64,000 nucleotides of DNA from Mucilaginibacter lappiensis (GTDB lineage Bacteria; Bacteroidota; Bacteroidia; Sphingobacteriales; Sphingobacteriaceae). The DNA lies in NCBI RefSeq assembly GCF_900155965.1, contig NZ_FTMG01000011.1, positions 1 to 64,000 of the forward strand, written 5' to 3'. The notes below the pieces were generated by a model that was not told the DNA's origin, did no database searches, and saw only the letters and a program-made list of their open reading frames with translations. Shown here one piece after another: positions 22,697 through 31,946 of this stretch. Made by a program: the position numbers and the translations under genes. How positions within the stretch are numbered: the stretch's first letter is position 1; each line of letters starts with the position of its first letter.

Positions 22697-23752
22697 TTGA
22701 AACCCTCTATACTCATTACCTTTGATTCCTTAAAACGTGCAACGTCGGGCATGTTTTTTTTTGAAAGAAGTTTAGGAGAGGAGCTCCTGAAGCAGAATCA
22801 AAATCGCTTCGCCATATTTGGATATTTGCACAAAAAATCTATTTATTGGTTTCAACAGCTTGCAGGTATTATTTTGATGTCCCCTTTGCATAAGGTCTTT
22901 CTCCCGGCATATAAACAGTTTGATCTGGTACATTTTACCAATCAGTATTGTAAATTAACACCTGCGCGGGTAAAAGCAAAAAAAGTGCTTACTATTCATG
23001 ATATGAACCCGGTTCATGAAAAAACACGCTCACCTGCACGTTATAAAAAATACTTAAATCGCTTGGGTGGTTATATAGATAGCTGCGATAGGATAGTAAC
23101 CATATCTAATTTTGTAGCAGGCGATATTGTTAAGTATTATCCGCAAGCCGCCAGTAAGCTAACGGTTATTTATAATGGTGCCGATAAACTTGTTTTACCG
23201 CAACATCATGAACCGCCGTATAAACCAGCGCGTAAATTTATATTTACCATTGGTAGCCTCGCCCCCAAAAAGAATTTTCATGTTTTGCCGGCTTTGCTGA
23301 ATGATAATGAGTTGGAACTGATCATTGCCGGTAAAATAACCGACTATCAGCTGCGAATAATGGAGGAGGCGAGTAAGCACAATTGTACCAGCCGGGTAAA
23401 GTTGATTGGTCTGATCAGTGATGACGATAAGGCATGGTATTACAAAAATTGTGAAGCTTTTGCATTTCCATCCATAGCCGAAGGTTTTGGATTGCCCGTT
23501 ATTGAGGCCATGCACTTTGGCAAGCCTGTTTTTTTATCCAGGTACACCTCCCTGCCAGAAATAGGCGGCGATGCGGCCTGGTATTTTGATAGCTTTGAGC
23601 CCGAAACGATGCGGGCAACTTTTGCCAAAGGTTTGGAAGAATATACATCTAATAATATGGAGACAAGTATAACGCAGCATGCCAATCAGTTTAACTGGGA
23701 AAAAACAGCTCAACAATATCTCGATCTGTATACCGATTGCCTGGGCTTGTAA
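22697..23752 (+). CDS. Glycosyltransferase family 4 protein (copy 1)
   Basis: A 351-residue GT-B fold enzyme. The N-terminal acceptor domain is followed by the family's donor-binding half: FTIGSLAPKKNFHVLPAL, then AFAFPSIAEGFGLPVIEAMHFGKPVF with the E-x7-E motif, and SLPEIGGDAAWYF. The start is a TTG at 22697; it aligns exactly with the ATG start of the paralogue at 26054, which supports it. It probably adds a sugar to lipopolysaccharide or another surface glycan at the cytoplasmic face. It heads a run of glycan genes on the same strand and lies about 230 bases after the B-lectin pair. Confidence 0.88.
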   Translation: MKPSILITFDSLKRATSGMFFFERSLGEELLKQNQNRFAIFGYLHKKSIYWFQQLAGIILMSPLHKVFLPAYKQFDLVHFTNQYCKLTPARVKAKKVLTIHDMNPVHEKTRSPARYKKYLNRLGGYIDSCDRIVTISNFVAGDIVKYYPQAASKLTVIYNGADKLVLPQHHEPPYKPARKFIFTIGSLAPKKNFHVLPALLNDNELELIIAGKITDYQLRIMEEASKHNCTSRVKLIGLISDDDKAWYYKNCEAFAFPSIAEGFGLPVIEAMHFGKPVFLSRYTSLPEIGGDAAWYFDSFEPETMRATFAKGLEEYTSNNMETSITQHANQFNWEKTAQQYLDLYTDCLGL

Positions 23753-23782
23753 TCACTAAATCTATATCAAATTCTATTATTG

Positions 23783-23790
23783 TATTTTTG
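23783..23790 (+). promoter_or_regulatory. TAnnTTTG box before the first GT9 gene
   Basis: TATTTTTG, 31 bases before the start at 23822. Similar boxes precede the next GT9 gene and the flippase gene. Confidence 0.4.
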
Positions 23791-23821
23791 TCTGCCTGTA
23801 CCCGTTATTTTAATAAAGTAG

Positions 23822-24823
23822 ATGCCAGTAATTGATCATAAAGAGATAAAGCATATTTTAATCAGCAGGATTGACGCCATTGGCGATGTGGTGTTGCAGT
23901 TGCCTACCTGTATTTATTTAAAACAATTATACCCTGATGTAATCATTAGTTTTTTGGGTCGAACCTACACTAAACCCATTATTGACGCTTGCAGGGCCAT
24001 AGATCATTTTATTGATTATGATGAACTAAAATCTTTATCAAAAAAAGAGATAGCCACGCTGTTTAAGGAGAAAAACATTGATGTCATTGTACATGAATTC
24101 CCAAAAAGCCAGATTGCCGAAGCCGCTAAAATGGCGGGCATCAAAATAAGGATAGGGGCAACCAGTAAGATCCACCACTTTTTAAATTGCAACAAGCTAA
24201 TCAAATTAAACCGGGCGGAGTCAAATTTGCATGAGGCGCAGCAGGATATTTATATGTGCGGACCGCTTGGAGTTAGACATATACCCACTATTGGCACTAT
24301 TGCCCACTACTATAAAAGTAATTTTAAACCGGTGGTTGAGTTACCGGCTCAATTTAAAGTCCTGTTGACGAATGATAAATTTAATTTGATCATCCATGCA
24401 AAATCAGGTGGTAACGGGCGCGAATGGGATATGGACAATTTTACCGAATTAATTAAACGTTTACCCGAAGATAAATTTCGTGTTTTTATAACCGGTTCAG
24501 AAAAAGAGCACGAGCTATTTAAAACCTGGATACCTCAATTACCGGCTTCGGTAATTGATTTAAGCGGAAAAATGGATCTTAATCAATTTATAGCGTTTAT
24601 ATACCATGCCGATGGCTTGGTTGCCTCTGGAACCGGCCCGCTGCATGTTGCTGCCGCTTCGGGTATTTATACGCTTGGTTTATTCCCGGTTTCCAAATCA
24701 ATCAATGCTACCAGATGGGCTCCGCTAGGTATAAAGGCCGAACATATAGAAAGCAATTCCGACGACCTGAGCAACATTTCTGTTGATATAGTTAAAGATA
24801 AAATTGAGGGCTGGCTGCAATAA
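23822..24823 (+). CDS. Glycosyltransferase family 9 protein (heptosyltransferase-like), copy 1
   Basis: A 333-residue GT-B enzyme of the ADP-heptose:LPS heptosyltransferase family. It opens HILISRIDAIGDVVLQLP, the typical acceptor-site strand with the catalytic Asp in RxDxxGD, and has the C-terminal donor-site block FRVFITGSEKE and the SGTGPLHVAAASG motif. This family builds LPS inner-core heptose or related sugars. The next gene is a close paralogue. The sugar used cannot be told from the sequence. Confidence 0.9.
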   Translation: MPVIDHKEIKHILISRIDAIGDVVLQLPTCIYLKQLYPDVIISFLGRTYTKPIIDACRAIDHFIDYDELKSLSKKEIATLFKEKNIDVIVHEFPKSQIAEAAKMAGIKIRIGATSKIHHFLNCNKLIKLNRAESNLHEAQQDIYMCGPLGVRHIPTIGTIAHYYKSNFKPVVELPAQFKVLLTNDKFNLIIHAKSGGNGREWDMDNFTELIKRLPEDKFRVFITGSEKEHELFKTWIPQLPASVIDLSGKMDLNQFIAFIYHADGLVASGTGPLHVAAASGIYTLGLFPVSKSINATRWAPLGIKAEHIESNSDDLSNISVDIVKDKIEGWLQ

Positions 24824-24856
24824 GCAGTGCTAATAGCCTTTAATAAACTATTGTTC

Positions 24857-24864
24857 TATTTTTG
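24857..24864 (+). promoter_or_regulatory. TAnnTTTG box before the second GT9 gene
   Basis: TATTTTTG, 30 bases before the start at 24895, the same spacing as the box before the first GT9 gene. Confidence 0.4.
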
Positions 24865-24894
24865 CCGTATTGATATATGCTATATAAAAGTTAA

Positions 24895-25899
24895 ATGCCA
24901 ATAGTTGACAACAAAAAAATAACCCACATTTTAATAAACAGGATTGATGCCATGGGCGATGTTGTGCTCCAGCTGCCTGCCTGTATTTATTTAAAACAGC
25001 TATATCCAGATGTGATCATCAGTTTTCTGGGGCGCAGTTATACCAAACCTGTTATAGATGCCTGCAAGGCTGTTGATCATTTTATCAATTATGATGAGCT
25101 TAAAGATTTATCAATAAATCAAATAGCCGGTATTTTTAAAGAAAAAGCTATTGATGCCATTGTACACGAGTTTCCGCAAAAGCAAATTGCCGAAGCCGCA
25201 AAGAAGGCAGGTATAAAAATCAGGATAGGGGTAACAAGCAGAAACTATCATTTTTTTACCTGCAATAAACTAGTAAGACTAAGCCGCAGACGGTCAGACC
25301 TGCACGAAGCACAGCAGGATATTTACCTGTGCAAACCGCTTGGTGTTACACATGTACCAACACTGGGCACTCTTTCCAATTTGTTCAAAGGGAATTTTAA
25401 ACCAATAACTGAGCTGCCTACAAAAATTAAAGATCAGTTGAAAGATGATAAATTCAATTTGATTATTCATGCCAAATCAAACGGGAATGGTAAGGAATGG
25501 GATCTGGATAATTTCACCGCGTTGATTAAGCTTTTACCCGATGATAAGTTCCGGGTTTTTATAACCGGTTCACAAAAAGAACATGAGCTTTTTAAAACAT
25601 GGATACCTCAATTACCTGTATCAGTAATTGATTTAAGCGGAAAGCTGACGCTTGATGAACTCATAGCGTTCATATACCATGCCGATGGCTTGCTGGCTTC
25701 CGGAACAGGACCGCTGCACGTGGCTGCAGCTTCTGGGATATATACCTTAGGTTTATTCCCTATTACGATAGGCATACATGCCACCCGCTGGGCTCCACTG
25801 GGCGTAAAGGCCGAACATATAGAAAGCGACTCTTACGATCTGAGCAGTATTACCGTTGATATGGTTGCTGAGCGGATAAATGGCTGGCTTGGCAAATAA
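24895..25899 (+). CDS. Glycosyltransferase family 9 protein (heptosyltransferase-like), copy 2
   Basis: A 334-residue paralogue of the preceding gene, similar along its full length. It keeps HILINRIDAMGDVVLQLP at the start, the GLLASGTGPLHVAAASG block and the FKTWIPQLP segment. It differs mainly in the middle region that contacts the acceptor (for example SRNYHFFTCNKLVRLSRRRS), so the two probably add the same kind of sugar to different acceptors or positions. The pair arose by tandem duplication. Confidence 0.9.
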   Translation: MPIVDNKKITHILINRIDAMGDVVLQLPACIYLKQLYPDVIISFLGRSYTKPVIDACKAVDHFINYDELKDLSINQIAGIFKEKAIDAIVHEFPQKQIAEAAKKAGIKIRIGVTSRNYHFFTCNKLVRLSRRRSDLHEAQQDIYLCKPLGVTHVPTLGTLSNLFKGNFKPITELPTKIKDQLKDDKFNLIIHAKSNGNGKEWDLDNFTALIKLLPDDKFRVFITGSQKEHELFKTWIPQLPVSVIDLSGKLTLDELIAFIYHADGLLASGTGPLHVAAASGIYTLGLFPITIGIHATRWAPLGVKAEHIESDSYDLSSITVDMVAERINGWLGK

Positions 25900-25912
25900 A
25901 TAGTAATAAGAT

Positions 25913-25982
25913 AAAAACCGGTTTCCGTCGATGTAGCCGATTACCCTAGTCGATGGGTACTATTAAGTAGGGTGCCGGTTTT
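25913..25982 (+). terminator. Long hairpin after the second GT9 gene
   Basis: AAAAACCGG (25913-25921) and CCGGTTTT (25975-25982) could pair across about 53 bases that contain their own partly complementary words (TACCCTA and TAGGGTG). It may be a terminator or a structured leader of the next gene, whose ATG is at 26054. Confidence 0.4.
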
Positions 25983-26053
25983 ACAGAAAGCGTTACCGAT
26001 AATTTAAATCAAATAACACCACGGGTGATAGTTGGTATAATTCATAACTGAAA

Positions 26054-27115
26054 ATGAACAAGATTAATGTTTTAGTAACCCTTGACTCTGTAAGATACCC
26101 GAATACCGGCTTATACCATTTTGGTAAAAGTTTGGGTAGAGCATTAATTAAAGAAAACGACTCCCGGTTTAATTTGAATTATTTTTTTTATCCATCTCCA
26201 ACAGAATTTGATGAGAGTGATGTTAACAAAATATATTTAAAAAAGCATAACAAATTCTTTTTCCTTAATAGAGAGAGAATTAAGCTTTTTCATTTTACAG
26301 ATCAGTTTTCCCTGCTGAAACCTAAAAAGGTATGGGGAGGAAAAAAAATATTAACCGTACATGATATTAACCAAAAATATGAAAATATCGGTACCCTGGC
26401 ATTAAAACAATATCTTGATAAATTAGGCGAACGCATTAATTCTTGTGATCGGGTAGTTGCTATTTCTAACTTTGTTGCCAATGATATATTAGAATATTTT
26501 CCTCATGTAAAAAAGAAACTGAGTGTTATTTATAATGGAGCCGATAAACTAATATTAAATCAGGATCATAAACCATTATATCAGCCTCAAAAAACATTTT
26601 TATTTACTATTGGAGTTGTGGCAGCGAAAAAAAACTTTCATGTATTGCCGGCCATATTGGCTAATAATGATCTTGAATTGATAATTTCCGGCATATTAAG
26701 CCCCTATCAGGAAGATATTATGCGAGAGGCGAAAAAGTACGGATGTGTTGACAGAATAAAACTCACCGGCCCCATATCTGATGATGACAAAGCATGGTAT
26801 TATAAAAATTGCGAAGCCTTTGTTTTTCCCTCAATTGCCGAAGGATTTGGCTTGCCAGTTATCGAAGCGATGCATTTTGGCAAACCAGTATTCGTTTCAA
26901 ACTGTACATCGCTGCCCGAGATAGCGGGAGATGCCGCCTATTATTTTAACAGTTTTGACGGTGAGGATATGCAACAGGTATTTAAAACCGGGCTACAACA
27001 TTTTAAGGAGCATAACCCATCTGAACAAATAATAGCGCACGCCAATAAGTATAACTGGGATAACACCGCAAAGCAATACTTGCAGTTATACCAGGATTGT
27101 ATTAAAAAGAAGTGA
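26054..27115 (+). CDS. Glycosyltransferase family 4 protein (copy 2)
   Basis: A 353-residue paralogue of the gene at 22697, with the same VTLDSV start, VIYNGADKL, FTIGVVAAKKNFHVLPAI, the FVFPSIAEGFGLPVIEAMHF donor motif and SLPEIAGDAAYYF. The N-terminal acceptor half has diverged more than the donor half. Together with the two GT9 genes this gives the order GT4-GT9-GT9-GT4, all on one strand. It probably acts in the same surface-glycan pathway. The next gene encodes an ABC flippase. Confidence 0.88.
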   Translation: MNKINVLVTLDSVRYPNTGLYHFGKSLGRALIKENDSRFNLNYFFYPSPTEFDESDVNKIYLKKHNKFFFLNRERIKLFHFTDQFSLLKPKKVWGGKKILTVHDINQKYENIGTLALKQYLDKLGERINSCDRVVAISNFVANDILEYFPHVKKKLSVIYNGADKLILNQDHKPLYQPQKTFLFTIGVVAAKKNFHVLPAILANNDLELIISGILSPYQEDIMREAKKYGCVDRIKLTGPISDDDKAWYYKNCEAFVFPSIAEGFGLPVIEAMHFGKPVFVSNCTSLPEIAGDAAYYFNSFDGEDMQQVFKTGLQHFKEHNPSEQIIAHANKYNWDNTAKQYLQLYQDCIKKK

Positions 27116-27197
27116 TTCGCTATTGCTTAAACATTTTTACAATATGCACAGGCAATGTTAATGGTCTGGCATTATCTTCAACATCGCTAATTTTGTA

Positions 27198-27205
27198 TAA
27201 TTTTG
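27198..27205 (+). promoter_or_regulatory. TAnnTTTG box before the flippase gene
   Basis: TAATTTTG, 16 bases before the ATG at 27222. Confidence 0.4.
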
Positions 27206-27221
27206 CGGCTTAACTTTTTAA

Positions 27222-29084
27222 ATGAAAACATATTTCAGACTTCTGTCTTTTGCAAAGCCAATCGGGAAATTTGCTTTTCCATATTTTATTTTAACCTTAT
27301 TTTCGGTAATATTTAATACGCTTAATCTTGCGTTGCTTGCTCCATTATTAAAAACAATTTTTAACCCGGCTACTTTAGAGGTGGTAAACAAGCCGGTAAA
27401 CTGGTGGGACCCTTTAAAGGATTTTAATTATTTTGCCTACACCGCCAATCAACATTATGGTCCTTTGGGCGCCTTAAAATTTGTTTGTGCTGCTATTGTT
27501 GTATCGGTGTTGCTAAGCAATTTATTCAGGTATTTTTCGCAACGCATTATGGAAAACCTGCGGATTTATACGTTGCTTAACCTCCGGAAAACAGTTTTTA
27601 ATAACGTAATGAACCTGCATCTGGGCTATTTTAGTAATGAACGTAAGGGAGATATCCTTTCAAAAATATCAGCCGATGTGCAAGTGGTGCAGTTCTCGGT
27701 TACCGGTACATTGCAGGTTGCGTTTAAAGAACCTTTTCAACTATTAACCTACCTGGTATTTTTATTTGTTATATCGGTTAAGTTAACTTTATTTTCCATG
27801 CTGATCATTCCCGTTTCGGCATTTGTTATATCAAGAATAGTTAAACGGCTTAAAGAGCAGGCTACCGAGTCGCAGAAAACTTACGGTAACATGATCAGTA
27901 ATCTTGATGAAGCTTTATCGGGGATAAAGATCATTAAAGCATTTAATGCGGTTTCATTTATAAAAGACAGATTTGATCATGAGAACAGGCAATATTCAAG
28001 AATAACCCGTTCAATGGCCAAAAGGCAACAGATGGCTTCGCCTGTATCGGAGTTTTTAGGAGTTTTAATGGTGGCTGGGATTGTATTATATGGCGGCTCA
28101 TTAATTATTAATCATGCTGGTACCTTATCTGCCGATAATTTTATCGTGTACATTGCCATGTTTTCGCAGATCATGAGGCCTGCTAAGGCTATATCGGATT
28201 CATTTAGTAATATTCACTCTGGCATAGCCGCCGGCGAGCGGGTGCTCGCCCTTATCGACGAAAAGCCGTTGATAACAGATGCCCCCGACGCCGTGGCAAT
28301 AACAGATTTTACCAAAAGTGTAAGGTTTGAAAACGTATCCTTCGCTTATAAAAATAAAGTTGAGTTAAATGAAAACGGCGTTGAGACCGAATCTGATAAG
28401 TATGTACTAAAAAATCTTAACCTCGAAATACCTAAAGGAAAGACTGTAGCCCTGGTTGGCCCTTCAGGCGGTGGTAAATCAACCCTGATGGACTTGTTGC
28501 CCCGGTTTATTGAACCGCAATTAGGCACTATATATATTGATGATAGAGACATAAAATTGGTTACTTCTGAGTCATTACGTGCCTTGATGGGTATTGTTAA
28601 CCAGGAATCGATATTATTTAACGATACCATTTTTAACAATATCGCTTTTGGCAAAACCAATGTAACGCAGGAACAAGTTGAAGCGGCTGCGCGTATAGCC
28701 AATGCGCATAATTTTATCATGGAAACGGATAAAGGCTACCAAACCAATACTGGCGACAGGGGAACAAAGCTTTCTGGCGGGCAGCGGCAAAGAATTTGTA
28801 TTGCCCGGGCTGTATTAAACAATCCACCAATCATGTTGCTTGACGAAGCTACCTCGGCTCTCGATACCGAATCAGAGAAACTGGTTCAGGACGCATTGAA
28901 TAACCTCATGAAAAACCGCACATCGCTCGTTATAGCCCACCGCCTGAGTACCATTCAAAACGCCGATCTGATTATTGTAATAGATAACGGAACGGTGGCA
29001 GAACAAGGCACGCACCTGGAACTTATGAATCACAACGGAGTTTATAAGCGGTTAATAGATATGCAAAGTTTTAACGCGGATTAA
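27222..29084 (+). CDS. MsbA-like lipid-glycan ABC exporter
   Basis: A 620-residue half-transporter: six membrane helices within about residues 1-340, with a larger than usual first periplasmic loop (about 47-85), then an ATP-binding domain with Walker A GPSGGGKST, Q-loop IVNQESILFND, signature LSGGQRQRICIARAVL, Walker B IMLLDEATSALD and H-loop AHRLSTI. MsbA-family proteins flip lipid A-core across the inner membrane. Its place after four glycosyltransferase genes and before two more fits a role in exporting a lipid-linked surface glycan. Confidence 0.9.
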   Translation: MKTYFRLLSFAKPIGKFAFPYFILTLFSVIFNTLNLALLAPLLKTIFNPATLEVVNKPVNWWDPLKDFNYFAYTANQHYGPLGALKFVCAAIVVSVLLSNLFRYFSQRIMENLRIYTLLNLRKTVFNNVMNLHLGYFSNERKGDILSKISADVQVVQFSVTGTLQVAFKEPFQLLTYLVFLFVISVKLTLFSMLIIPVSAFVISRIVKRLKEQATESQKTYGNMISNLDEALSGIKIIKAFNAVSFIKDRFDHENRQYSRITRSMAKRQQMASPVSEFLGVLMVAGIVLYGGSLIINHAGTLSADNFIVYIAMFSQIMRPAKAISDSFSNIHSGIAAGERVLALIDEKPLITDAPDAVAITDFTKSVRFENVSFAYKNKVELNENGVETESDKYVLKNLNLEIPKGKTVALVGPSGGGKSTLMDLLPRFIEPQLGTIYIDDRDIKLVTSESLRALMGIVNQESILFNDTIFNNIAFGKTNVTQEQVEAAARIANAHNFIMETDKGYQTNTGDRGTKLSGGQRQRICIARAVLNNPPIMLLDEATSALDTESEKLVQDALNNLMKNRTSLVIAHRLSTIQNADLIIVIDNGTVAEQGTHLELMNHNGVYKRLIDMQSFNAD

Positions 29085-29111
29085 ATTGGAGGCATTATTA
29101 AGCGAAATCGT

Positions 29112-29921
29112 ATGAACGAGATTTATAAAGTAGCTATTATAATTCCTTTTTATCAAGATAAAATATCTGCTCTTGAAAAGGTGTCATTGGTACAGTTAGG
29201 AAAACTTTTATCTCTATATCCCTGTATCGTTATAAAACCTCAAAGTTTAGTTCTAACCGCCGAAATGAAGCAATTTAATTTTACGAAGGTTGAAAGTTTT
29301 GACGACAGTTATTTTAAAGATATACAAGGTTATAATGCCTTAATGCTTTCCGATATCTTTTATAGCAGGTTTTTAAAATATAAGTATATATTAATACACC
29401 AACTTGATGCTTTTGTATTTAAAGACGAGCTAAATTATTGGTGTGATCAGGGTTTTGATTACATTGGGGCTCCATGGATGCGGGAATATGACTATCCGAA
29501 TTCTTTCAAAGCCTTAAAGCGGAAAATAAAATATTACTTTTACAGGCGCTTTAATGTACAAGAAAATAATTTCCCTTCAGATAAACAACTTGAAAACCAG
29601 GTTGGTAATGGCGGGTTCTCTTTACGCAGGGTACAAGTATTTCATGACCTATGTGTTAACAAACAAAAGATGATCCAGATCTACTTAAATCAAAATAATC
29701 ATACTTTTAATGAGGATGTTTTTTGGAGTATTGAGGTAAATCGCAAACGAAGGATATTAAAAATACCCAGATGGAAAGCTGGATTGAAATTTTCAATTGA
29801 ACTGGCCCCGGAGCGTGCAATGAGATTAAATAATAATCAGCTACCATTTGGCTGCCATGCATGGGATAAATATCTTGACTTTTGGCGTGATATATTTAAA
29901 GCTGAAGGCTATAATATTTAA
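29112..29921 (+). CDS. DUF5672-like putative glycosyltransferase
   Basis: A 269-residue protein. KVAIIIPFYQD opens the domain, followed by YILIHQLDAFVFKDELNYWCD (a DxD-like HQLDAFV site), FDYIGAPWMREY, a VGNGGFSLRR motif, NEDVFWSI and a C-terminal LPFGCHAWDKY. This set, especially IGAPW, GNGGFSLR and EDVFW, is typical of DUF5672 proteins, which are associated with polysaccharide loci and thought to be glycosyltransferases. It follows the flippase by 27 bases and is likely cotranscribed. It is more AT-rich than the core genes, as is common in glycan clusters. Confidence 0.75.
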   Translation: MNEIYKVAIIIPFYQDKISALEKVSLVQLGKLLSLYPCIVIKPQSLVLTAEMKQFNFTKVESFDDSYFKDIQGYNALMLSDIFYSRFLKYKYILIHQLDAFVFKDELNYWCDQGFDYIGAPWMREYDYPNSFKALKRKIKYYFYRRFNVQENNFPSDKQLENQVGNGGFSLRRVQVFHDLCVNKQKMIQIYLNQNNHTFNEDVFWSIEVNRKRRILKIPRWKAGLKFSIELAPERAMRLNNNQLPFGCHAWDKYLDFWRDIFKAEGYNI

Positions 29922-29985
29922 CTGATTTCTTGAATAATTTATAGAAATATAGGGGTGGAATTCTTAACATAGATTTGCTGTTTGT

Positions 29986-30831
29986 TTGAATATTGCTTAT
30001 TTATACTTTACAGCTTATAAAAACAATGTGATGCTTTATAATTTATACCGGATATCAGACGCTGGTAGGGAAAAAGAAAAAATAACAGGTGCTACCAAAA
30101 TTAATTGCCTCAAAAACTTTATCAGTGTTTTTGGTACTGAGGGGCTATTTGTTTTTGCCGATAACTGCAGTGAGGGCACGATTAAACAAATAAAAGAATT
30201 AGGGATAGAGCCTGTTTTAATTAACCTTGGTAATGCGGGGTCATTTAGGCATATTGTTGATTTTGCCCTGGCAAAGTTTAATGACAATGATCAGGTTTAT
30301 TTAGTTGAAGATGATTACTGGCACCTCCCGGCATCAAAACAGGCTTTGTTGGAGGGCCTAGAGATAGCAGATTATGTAACCTTATATGATCATTCAGACA
30401 AATACGTAAGTTTTAGTAAAAAGGGTGGTAATCCGTATGTAACCAATAACAGCGAAAAAAGCAGAGTGTTTTTATCGCATACCTGTCATTGGAAAATATC
30501 TAACTCCACCTCCATGACCTTTGCAACAAGGCTTTCTGTTTTAAAAGCCGATAAAGAGGTAATGTGGCGGTTTACACAACAGAATATCCCGGAAGATTTT
30601 GGTATGTTTTTGATTTTAACCAGGCAATCGCCTTTTCCATTGTATAAGGCTAAGGTTTTCAGGCACTTGTTTAAGCTGTCTCTTAAATATCTTTTTAACG
30701 CTACTTTAAAAAAGCGGGTTTTGATAACGGCGTTGCCAGGGCTTTCAACTCATATCGAAAACGCTTACCTTTCGCCACATACAGATTGGGAAATCATCAT
30801 TCAGAAATTTGATGAAAATCAGCCCAAATAG
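29986..30831 (+). CDS. Putative GT-A glycosyltransferase of the glycan cluster
   Basis: A 281-residue protein starting at a TTG (29986, reading NIAYLYFTAYKNN). It has a Rossmann-like opening, a DADD-type site replaced by YLVEDDYWH at about residues 105-113, and a SHTCHWKISNSTSMTF block. The layout suggests a GT-A fold transferase with an acidic metal site, but I do not recognise the exact family. It is the last gene of the cluster before a strong bidirectional terminator, which supports operon membership. Confidence 0.6.
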   Translation: MNIAYLYFTAYKNNVMLYNLYRISDAGREKEKITGATKINCLKNFISVFGTEGLFVFADNCSEGTIKQIKELGIEPVLINLGNAGSFRHIVDFALAKFNDNDQVYLVEDDYWHLPASKQALLEGLEIADYVTLYDHSDKYVSFSKKGGNPYVTNNSEKSRVFLSHTCHWKISNSTSMTFATRLSVLKADKEVMWRFTQQNIPEDFGMFLILTRQSPFPLYKAKVFRHLFKLSLKYLFNATLKKRVLITALPGLSTHIENAYLSPHTDWEIIIQKFDENQPK

Positions 30832-30994
30832 CTGAGTATTCGTGGTCGCCGGCAAGGGTAGTTCAGCGCCCTTGGCAAACGACAGAAATGCGGGGGGGAT
30901 TGAGACGCATTCAAAATGAAATTACTCCAAATGTTCCGGGTGGTTATAAATTAGAAATATTCACTTTTGTACTTATTGATCTGTGCGATTTATG

Positions 30995-31038
30995 AAAACA
31001 AAAAGGCGCCCATTCTTTAATAGGCGCCTTTTTGTTTT
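30995..31038. terminator. Bidirectional terminator between the glycan cluster and the barrel protein gene
   Basis: AAAACAAAAAGGCGCC (30995-31010) and GGCGCCTTTTTGTTTT (31023-31038) form a 16-bp perfect stem with a 12-base loop, with T runs on both strands. It serves the convergent genes ending at 30831 and 31050. Confidence 0.9.
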
Positions 31039-31049
31039 ACCATAAATTT

Positions 31050-31712
31050 TTACTGAAACTTAAAGCCTAAACCAATTTGCCAAACCTGGTTACGGAAATC
31101 GGGCAGATCAGCTTCATTGGAGCTGTTTCTGGAAAGGTCGATGTTGTAACGTCCCCTGATCTCTACATTACGGTTAATATCAAAGCTAACACCTACTACA
31201 CCTGCAACATAACTCTGGTCGCCCTGGTGCCCGTCATAACGGGTTTCTACGTTGGTGCCAAAGTCGCGGTAAGTATCTCTTTGCGAAGTTAAAAAGGTAA
31301 GCTGAGGGCCAATTAAGAAATTAAACCCGGGTACAATCTTGAATTTTGCCAGTAATGGAACGTCAATATAGTTAGTACGTTCGGTAAAATGGGCATTGTC
31401 AAGATCGGCACTAAAGCCTTTTTGCGAAAACAATACTTCGGGTGCGAAAGAGAAAGAATAGGTAACAGGAACATCCAGTGTAAGGCCGACATTGAAGGCT
31501 GCTATACTGCTTGAGCTAAAACGGGAATCATAAGCATCAAGTGAATTGGCAACGTTGAGGCCGGCGGTAAAGCCTACTTTGATCTGATTATCGTTATATG
31601 GCCTGCGCTGATGTACGTAGCGACGTTGCGGTCTGTTGGGGCCATAATAAGTTTGTGCACTTGCTGCACCAGCTGCAAATAAACATATTGCAAAAAAGAT
31701 AAATTTTTTCAT
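31050..31712 (-). CDS. Outer-membrane beta-barrel protein (PorT-like)
   Basis: A 220-residue protein with a signal peptide (cleavage after AAGAASAQ, residue 20), a basic RPQRRYVHQRRPYND stretch and then alternating strands (VGFTAGLNVANSLD, FNVGLTLDVPVTYSF, SFAPEVLFSQKGF, FLIGPQLTFLTS, GVVGVSFDINRNVEIRGRYN) ending in IGLGFKFQ with a terminal aromatic-rich strand. This is the outer-membrane beta-barrel (Porin family 13/PorT) pattern. The function is unknown. Confidence 0.82.
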   Translation of the reverse strand: MKKFIFFAICLFAAGAASAQTYYGPNRPQRRYVHQRRPYNDNQIKVGFTAGLNVANSLDAYDSRFSSSSIAAFNVGLTLDVPVTYSFSFAPEVLFSQKGFSADLDNAHFTERTNYIDVPLLAKFKIVPGFNFLIGPQLTFLTSQRDTYRDFGTNVETRYDGHQGDQSYVAGVVGVSFDINRNVEIRGRYNIDLSRNSSNEADLPDFRNQVWQIGLGFKFQ

Positions 31713-31946
31713 TTTTTTATTTGTTTTTAACGGTAGCGGAACGAATCGGAGGCATTTTCTTTTTTGGTACGGGCCTGCAATCCTTCCTTAATTATTTTGA
31801 TTTATATAGGCATAGAGTAAAAATTAAGGCAAAGGTTTATTTAAAATATTCAATAATTCGTATCAATTATATTTCTTCATGAAATCTTCAAAAATCCCGA
31901 TACTTGTTGCTTATTACCTCATACTATTTTGTACTAAAATTTGACC

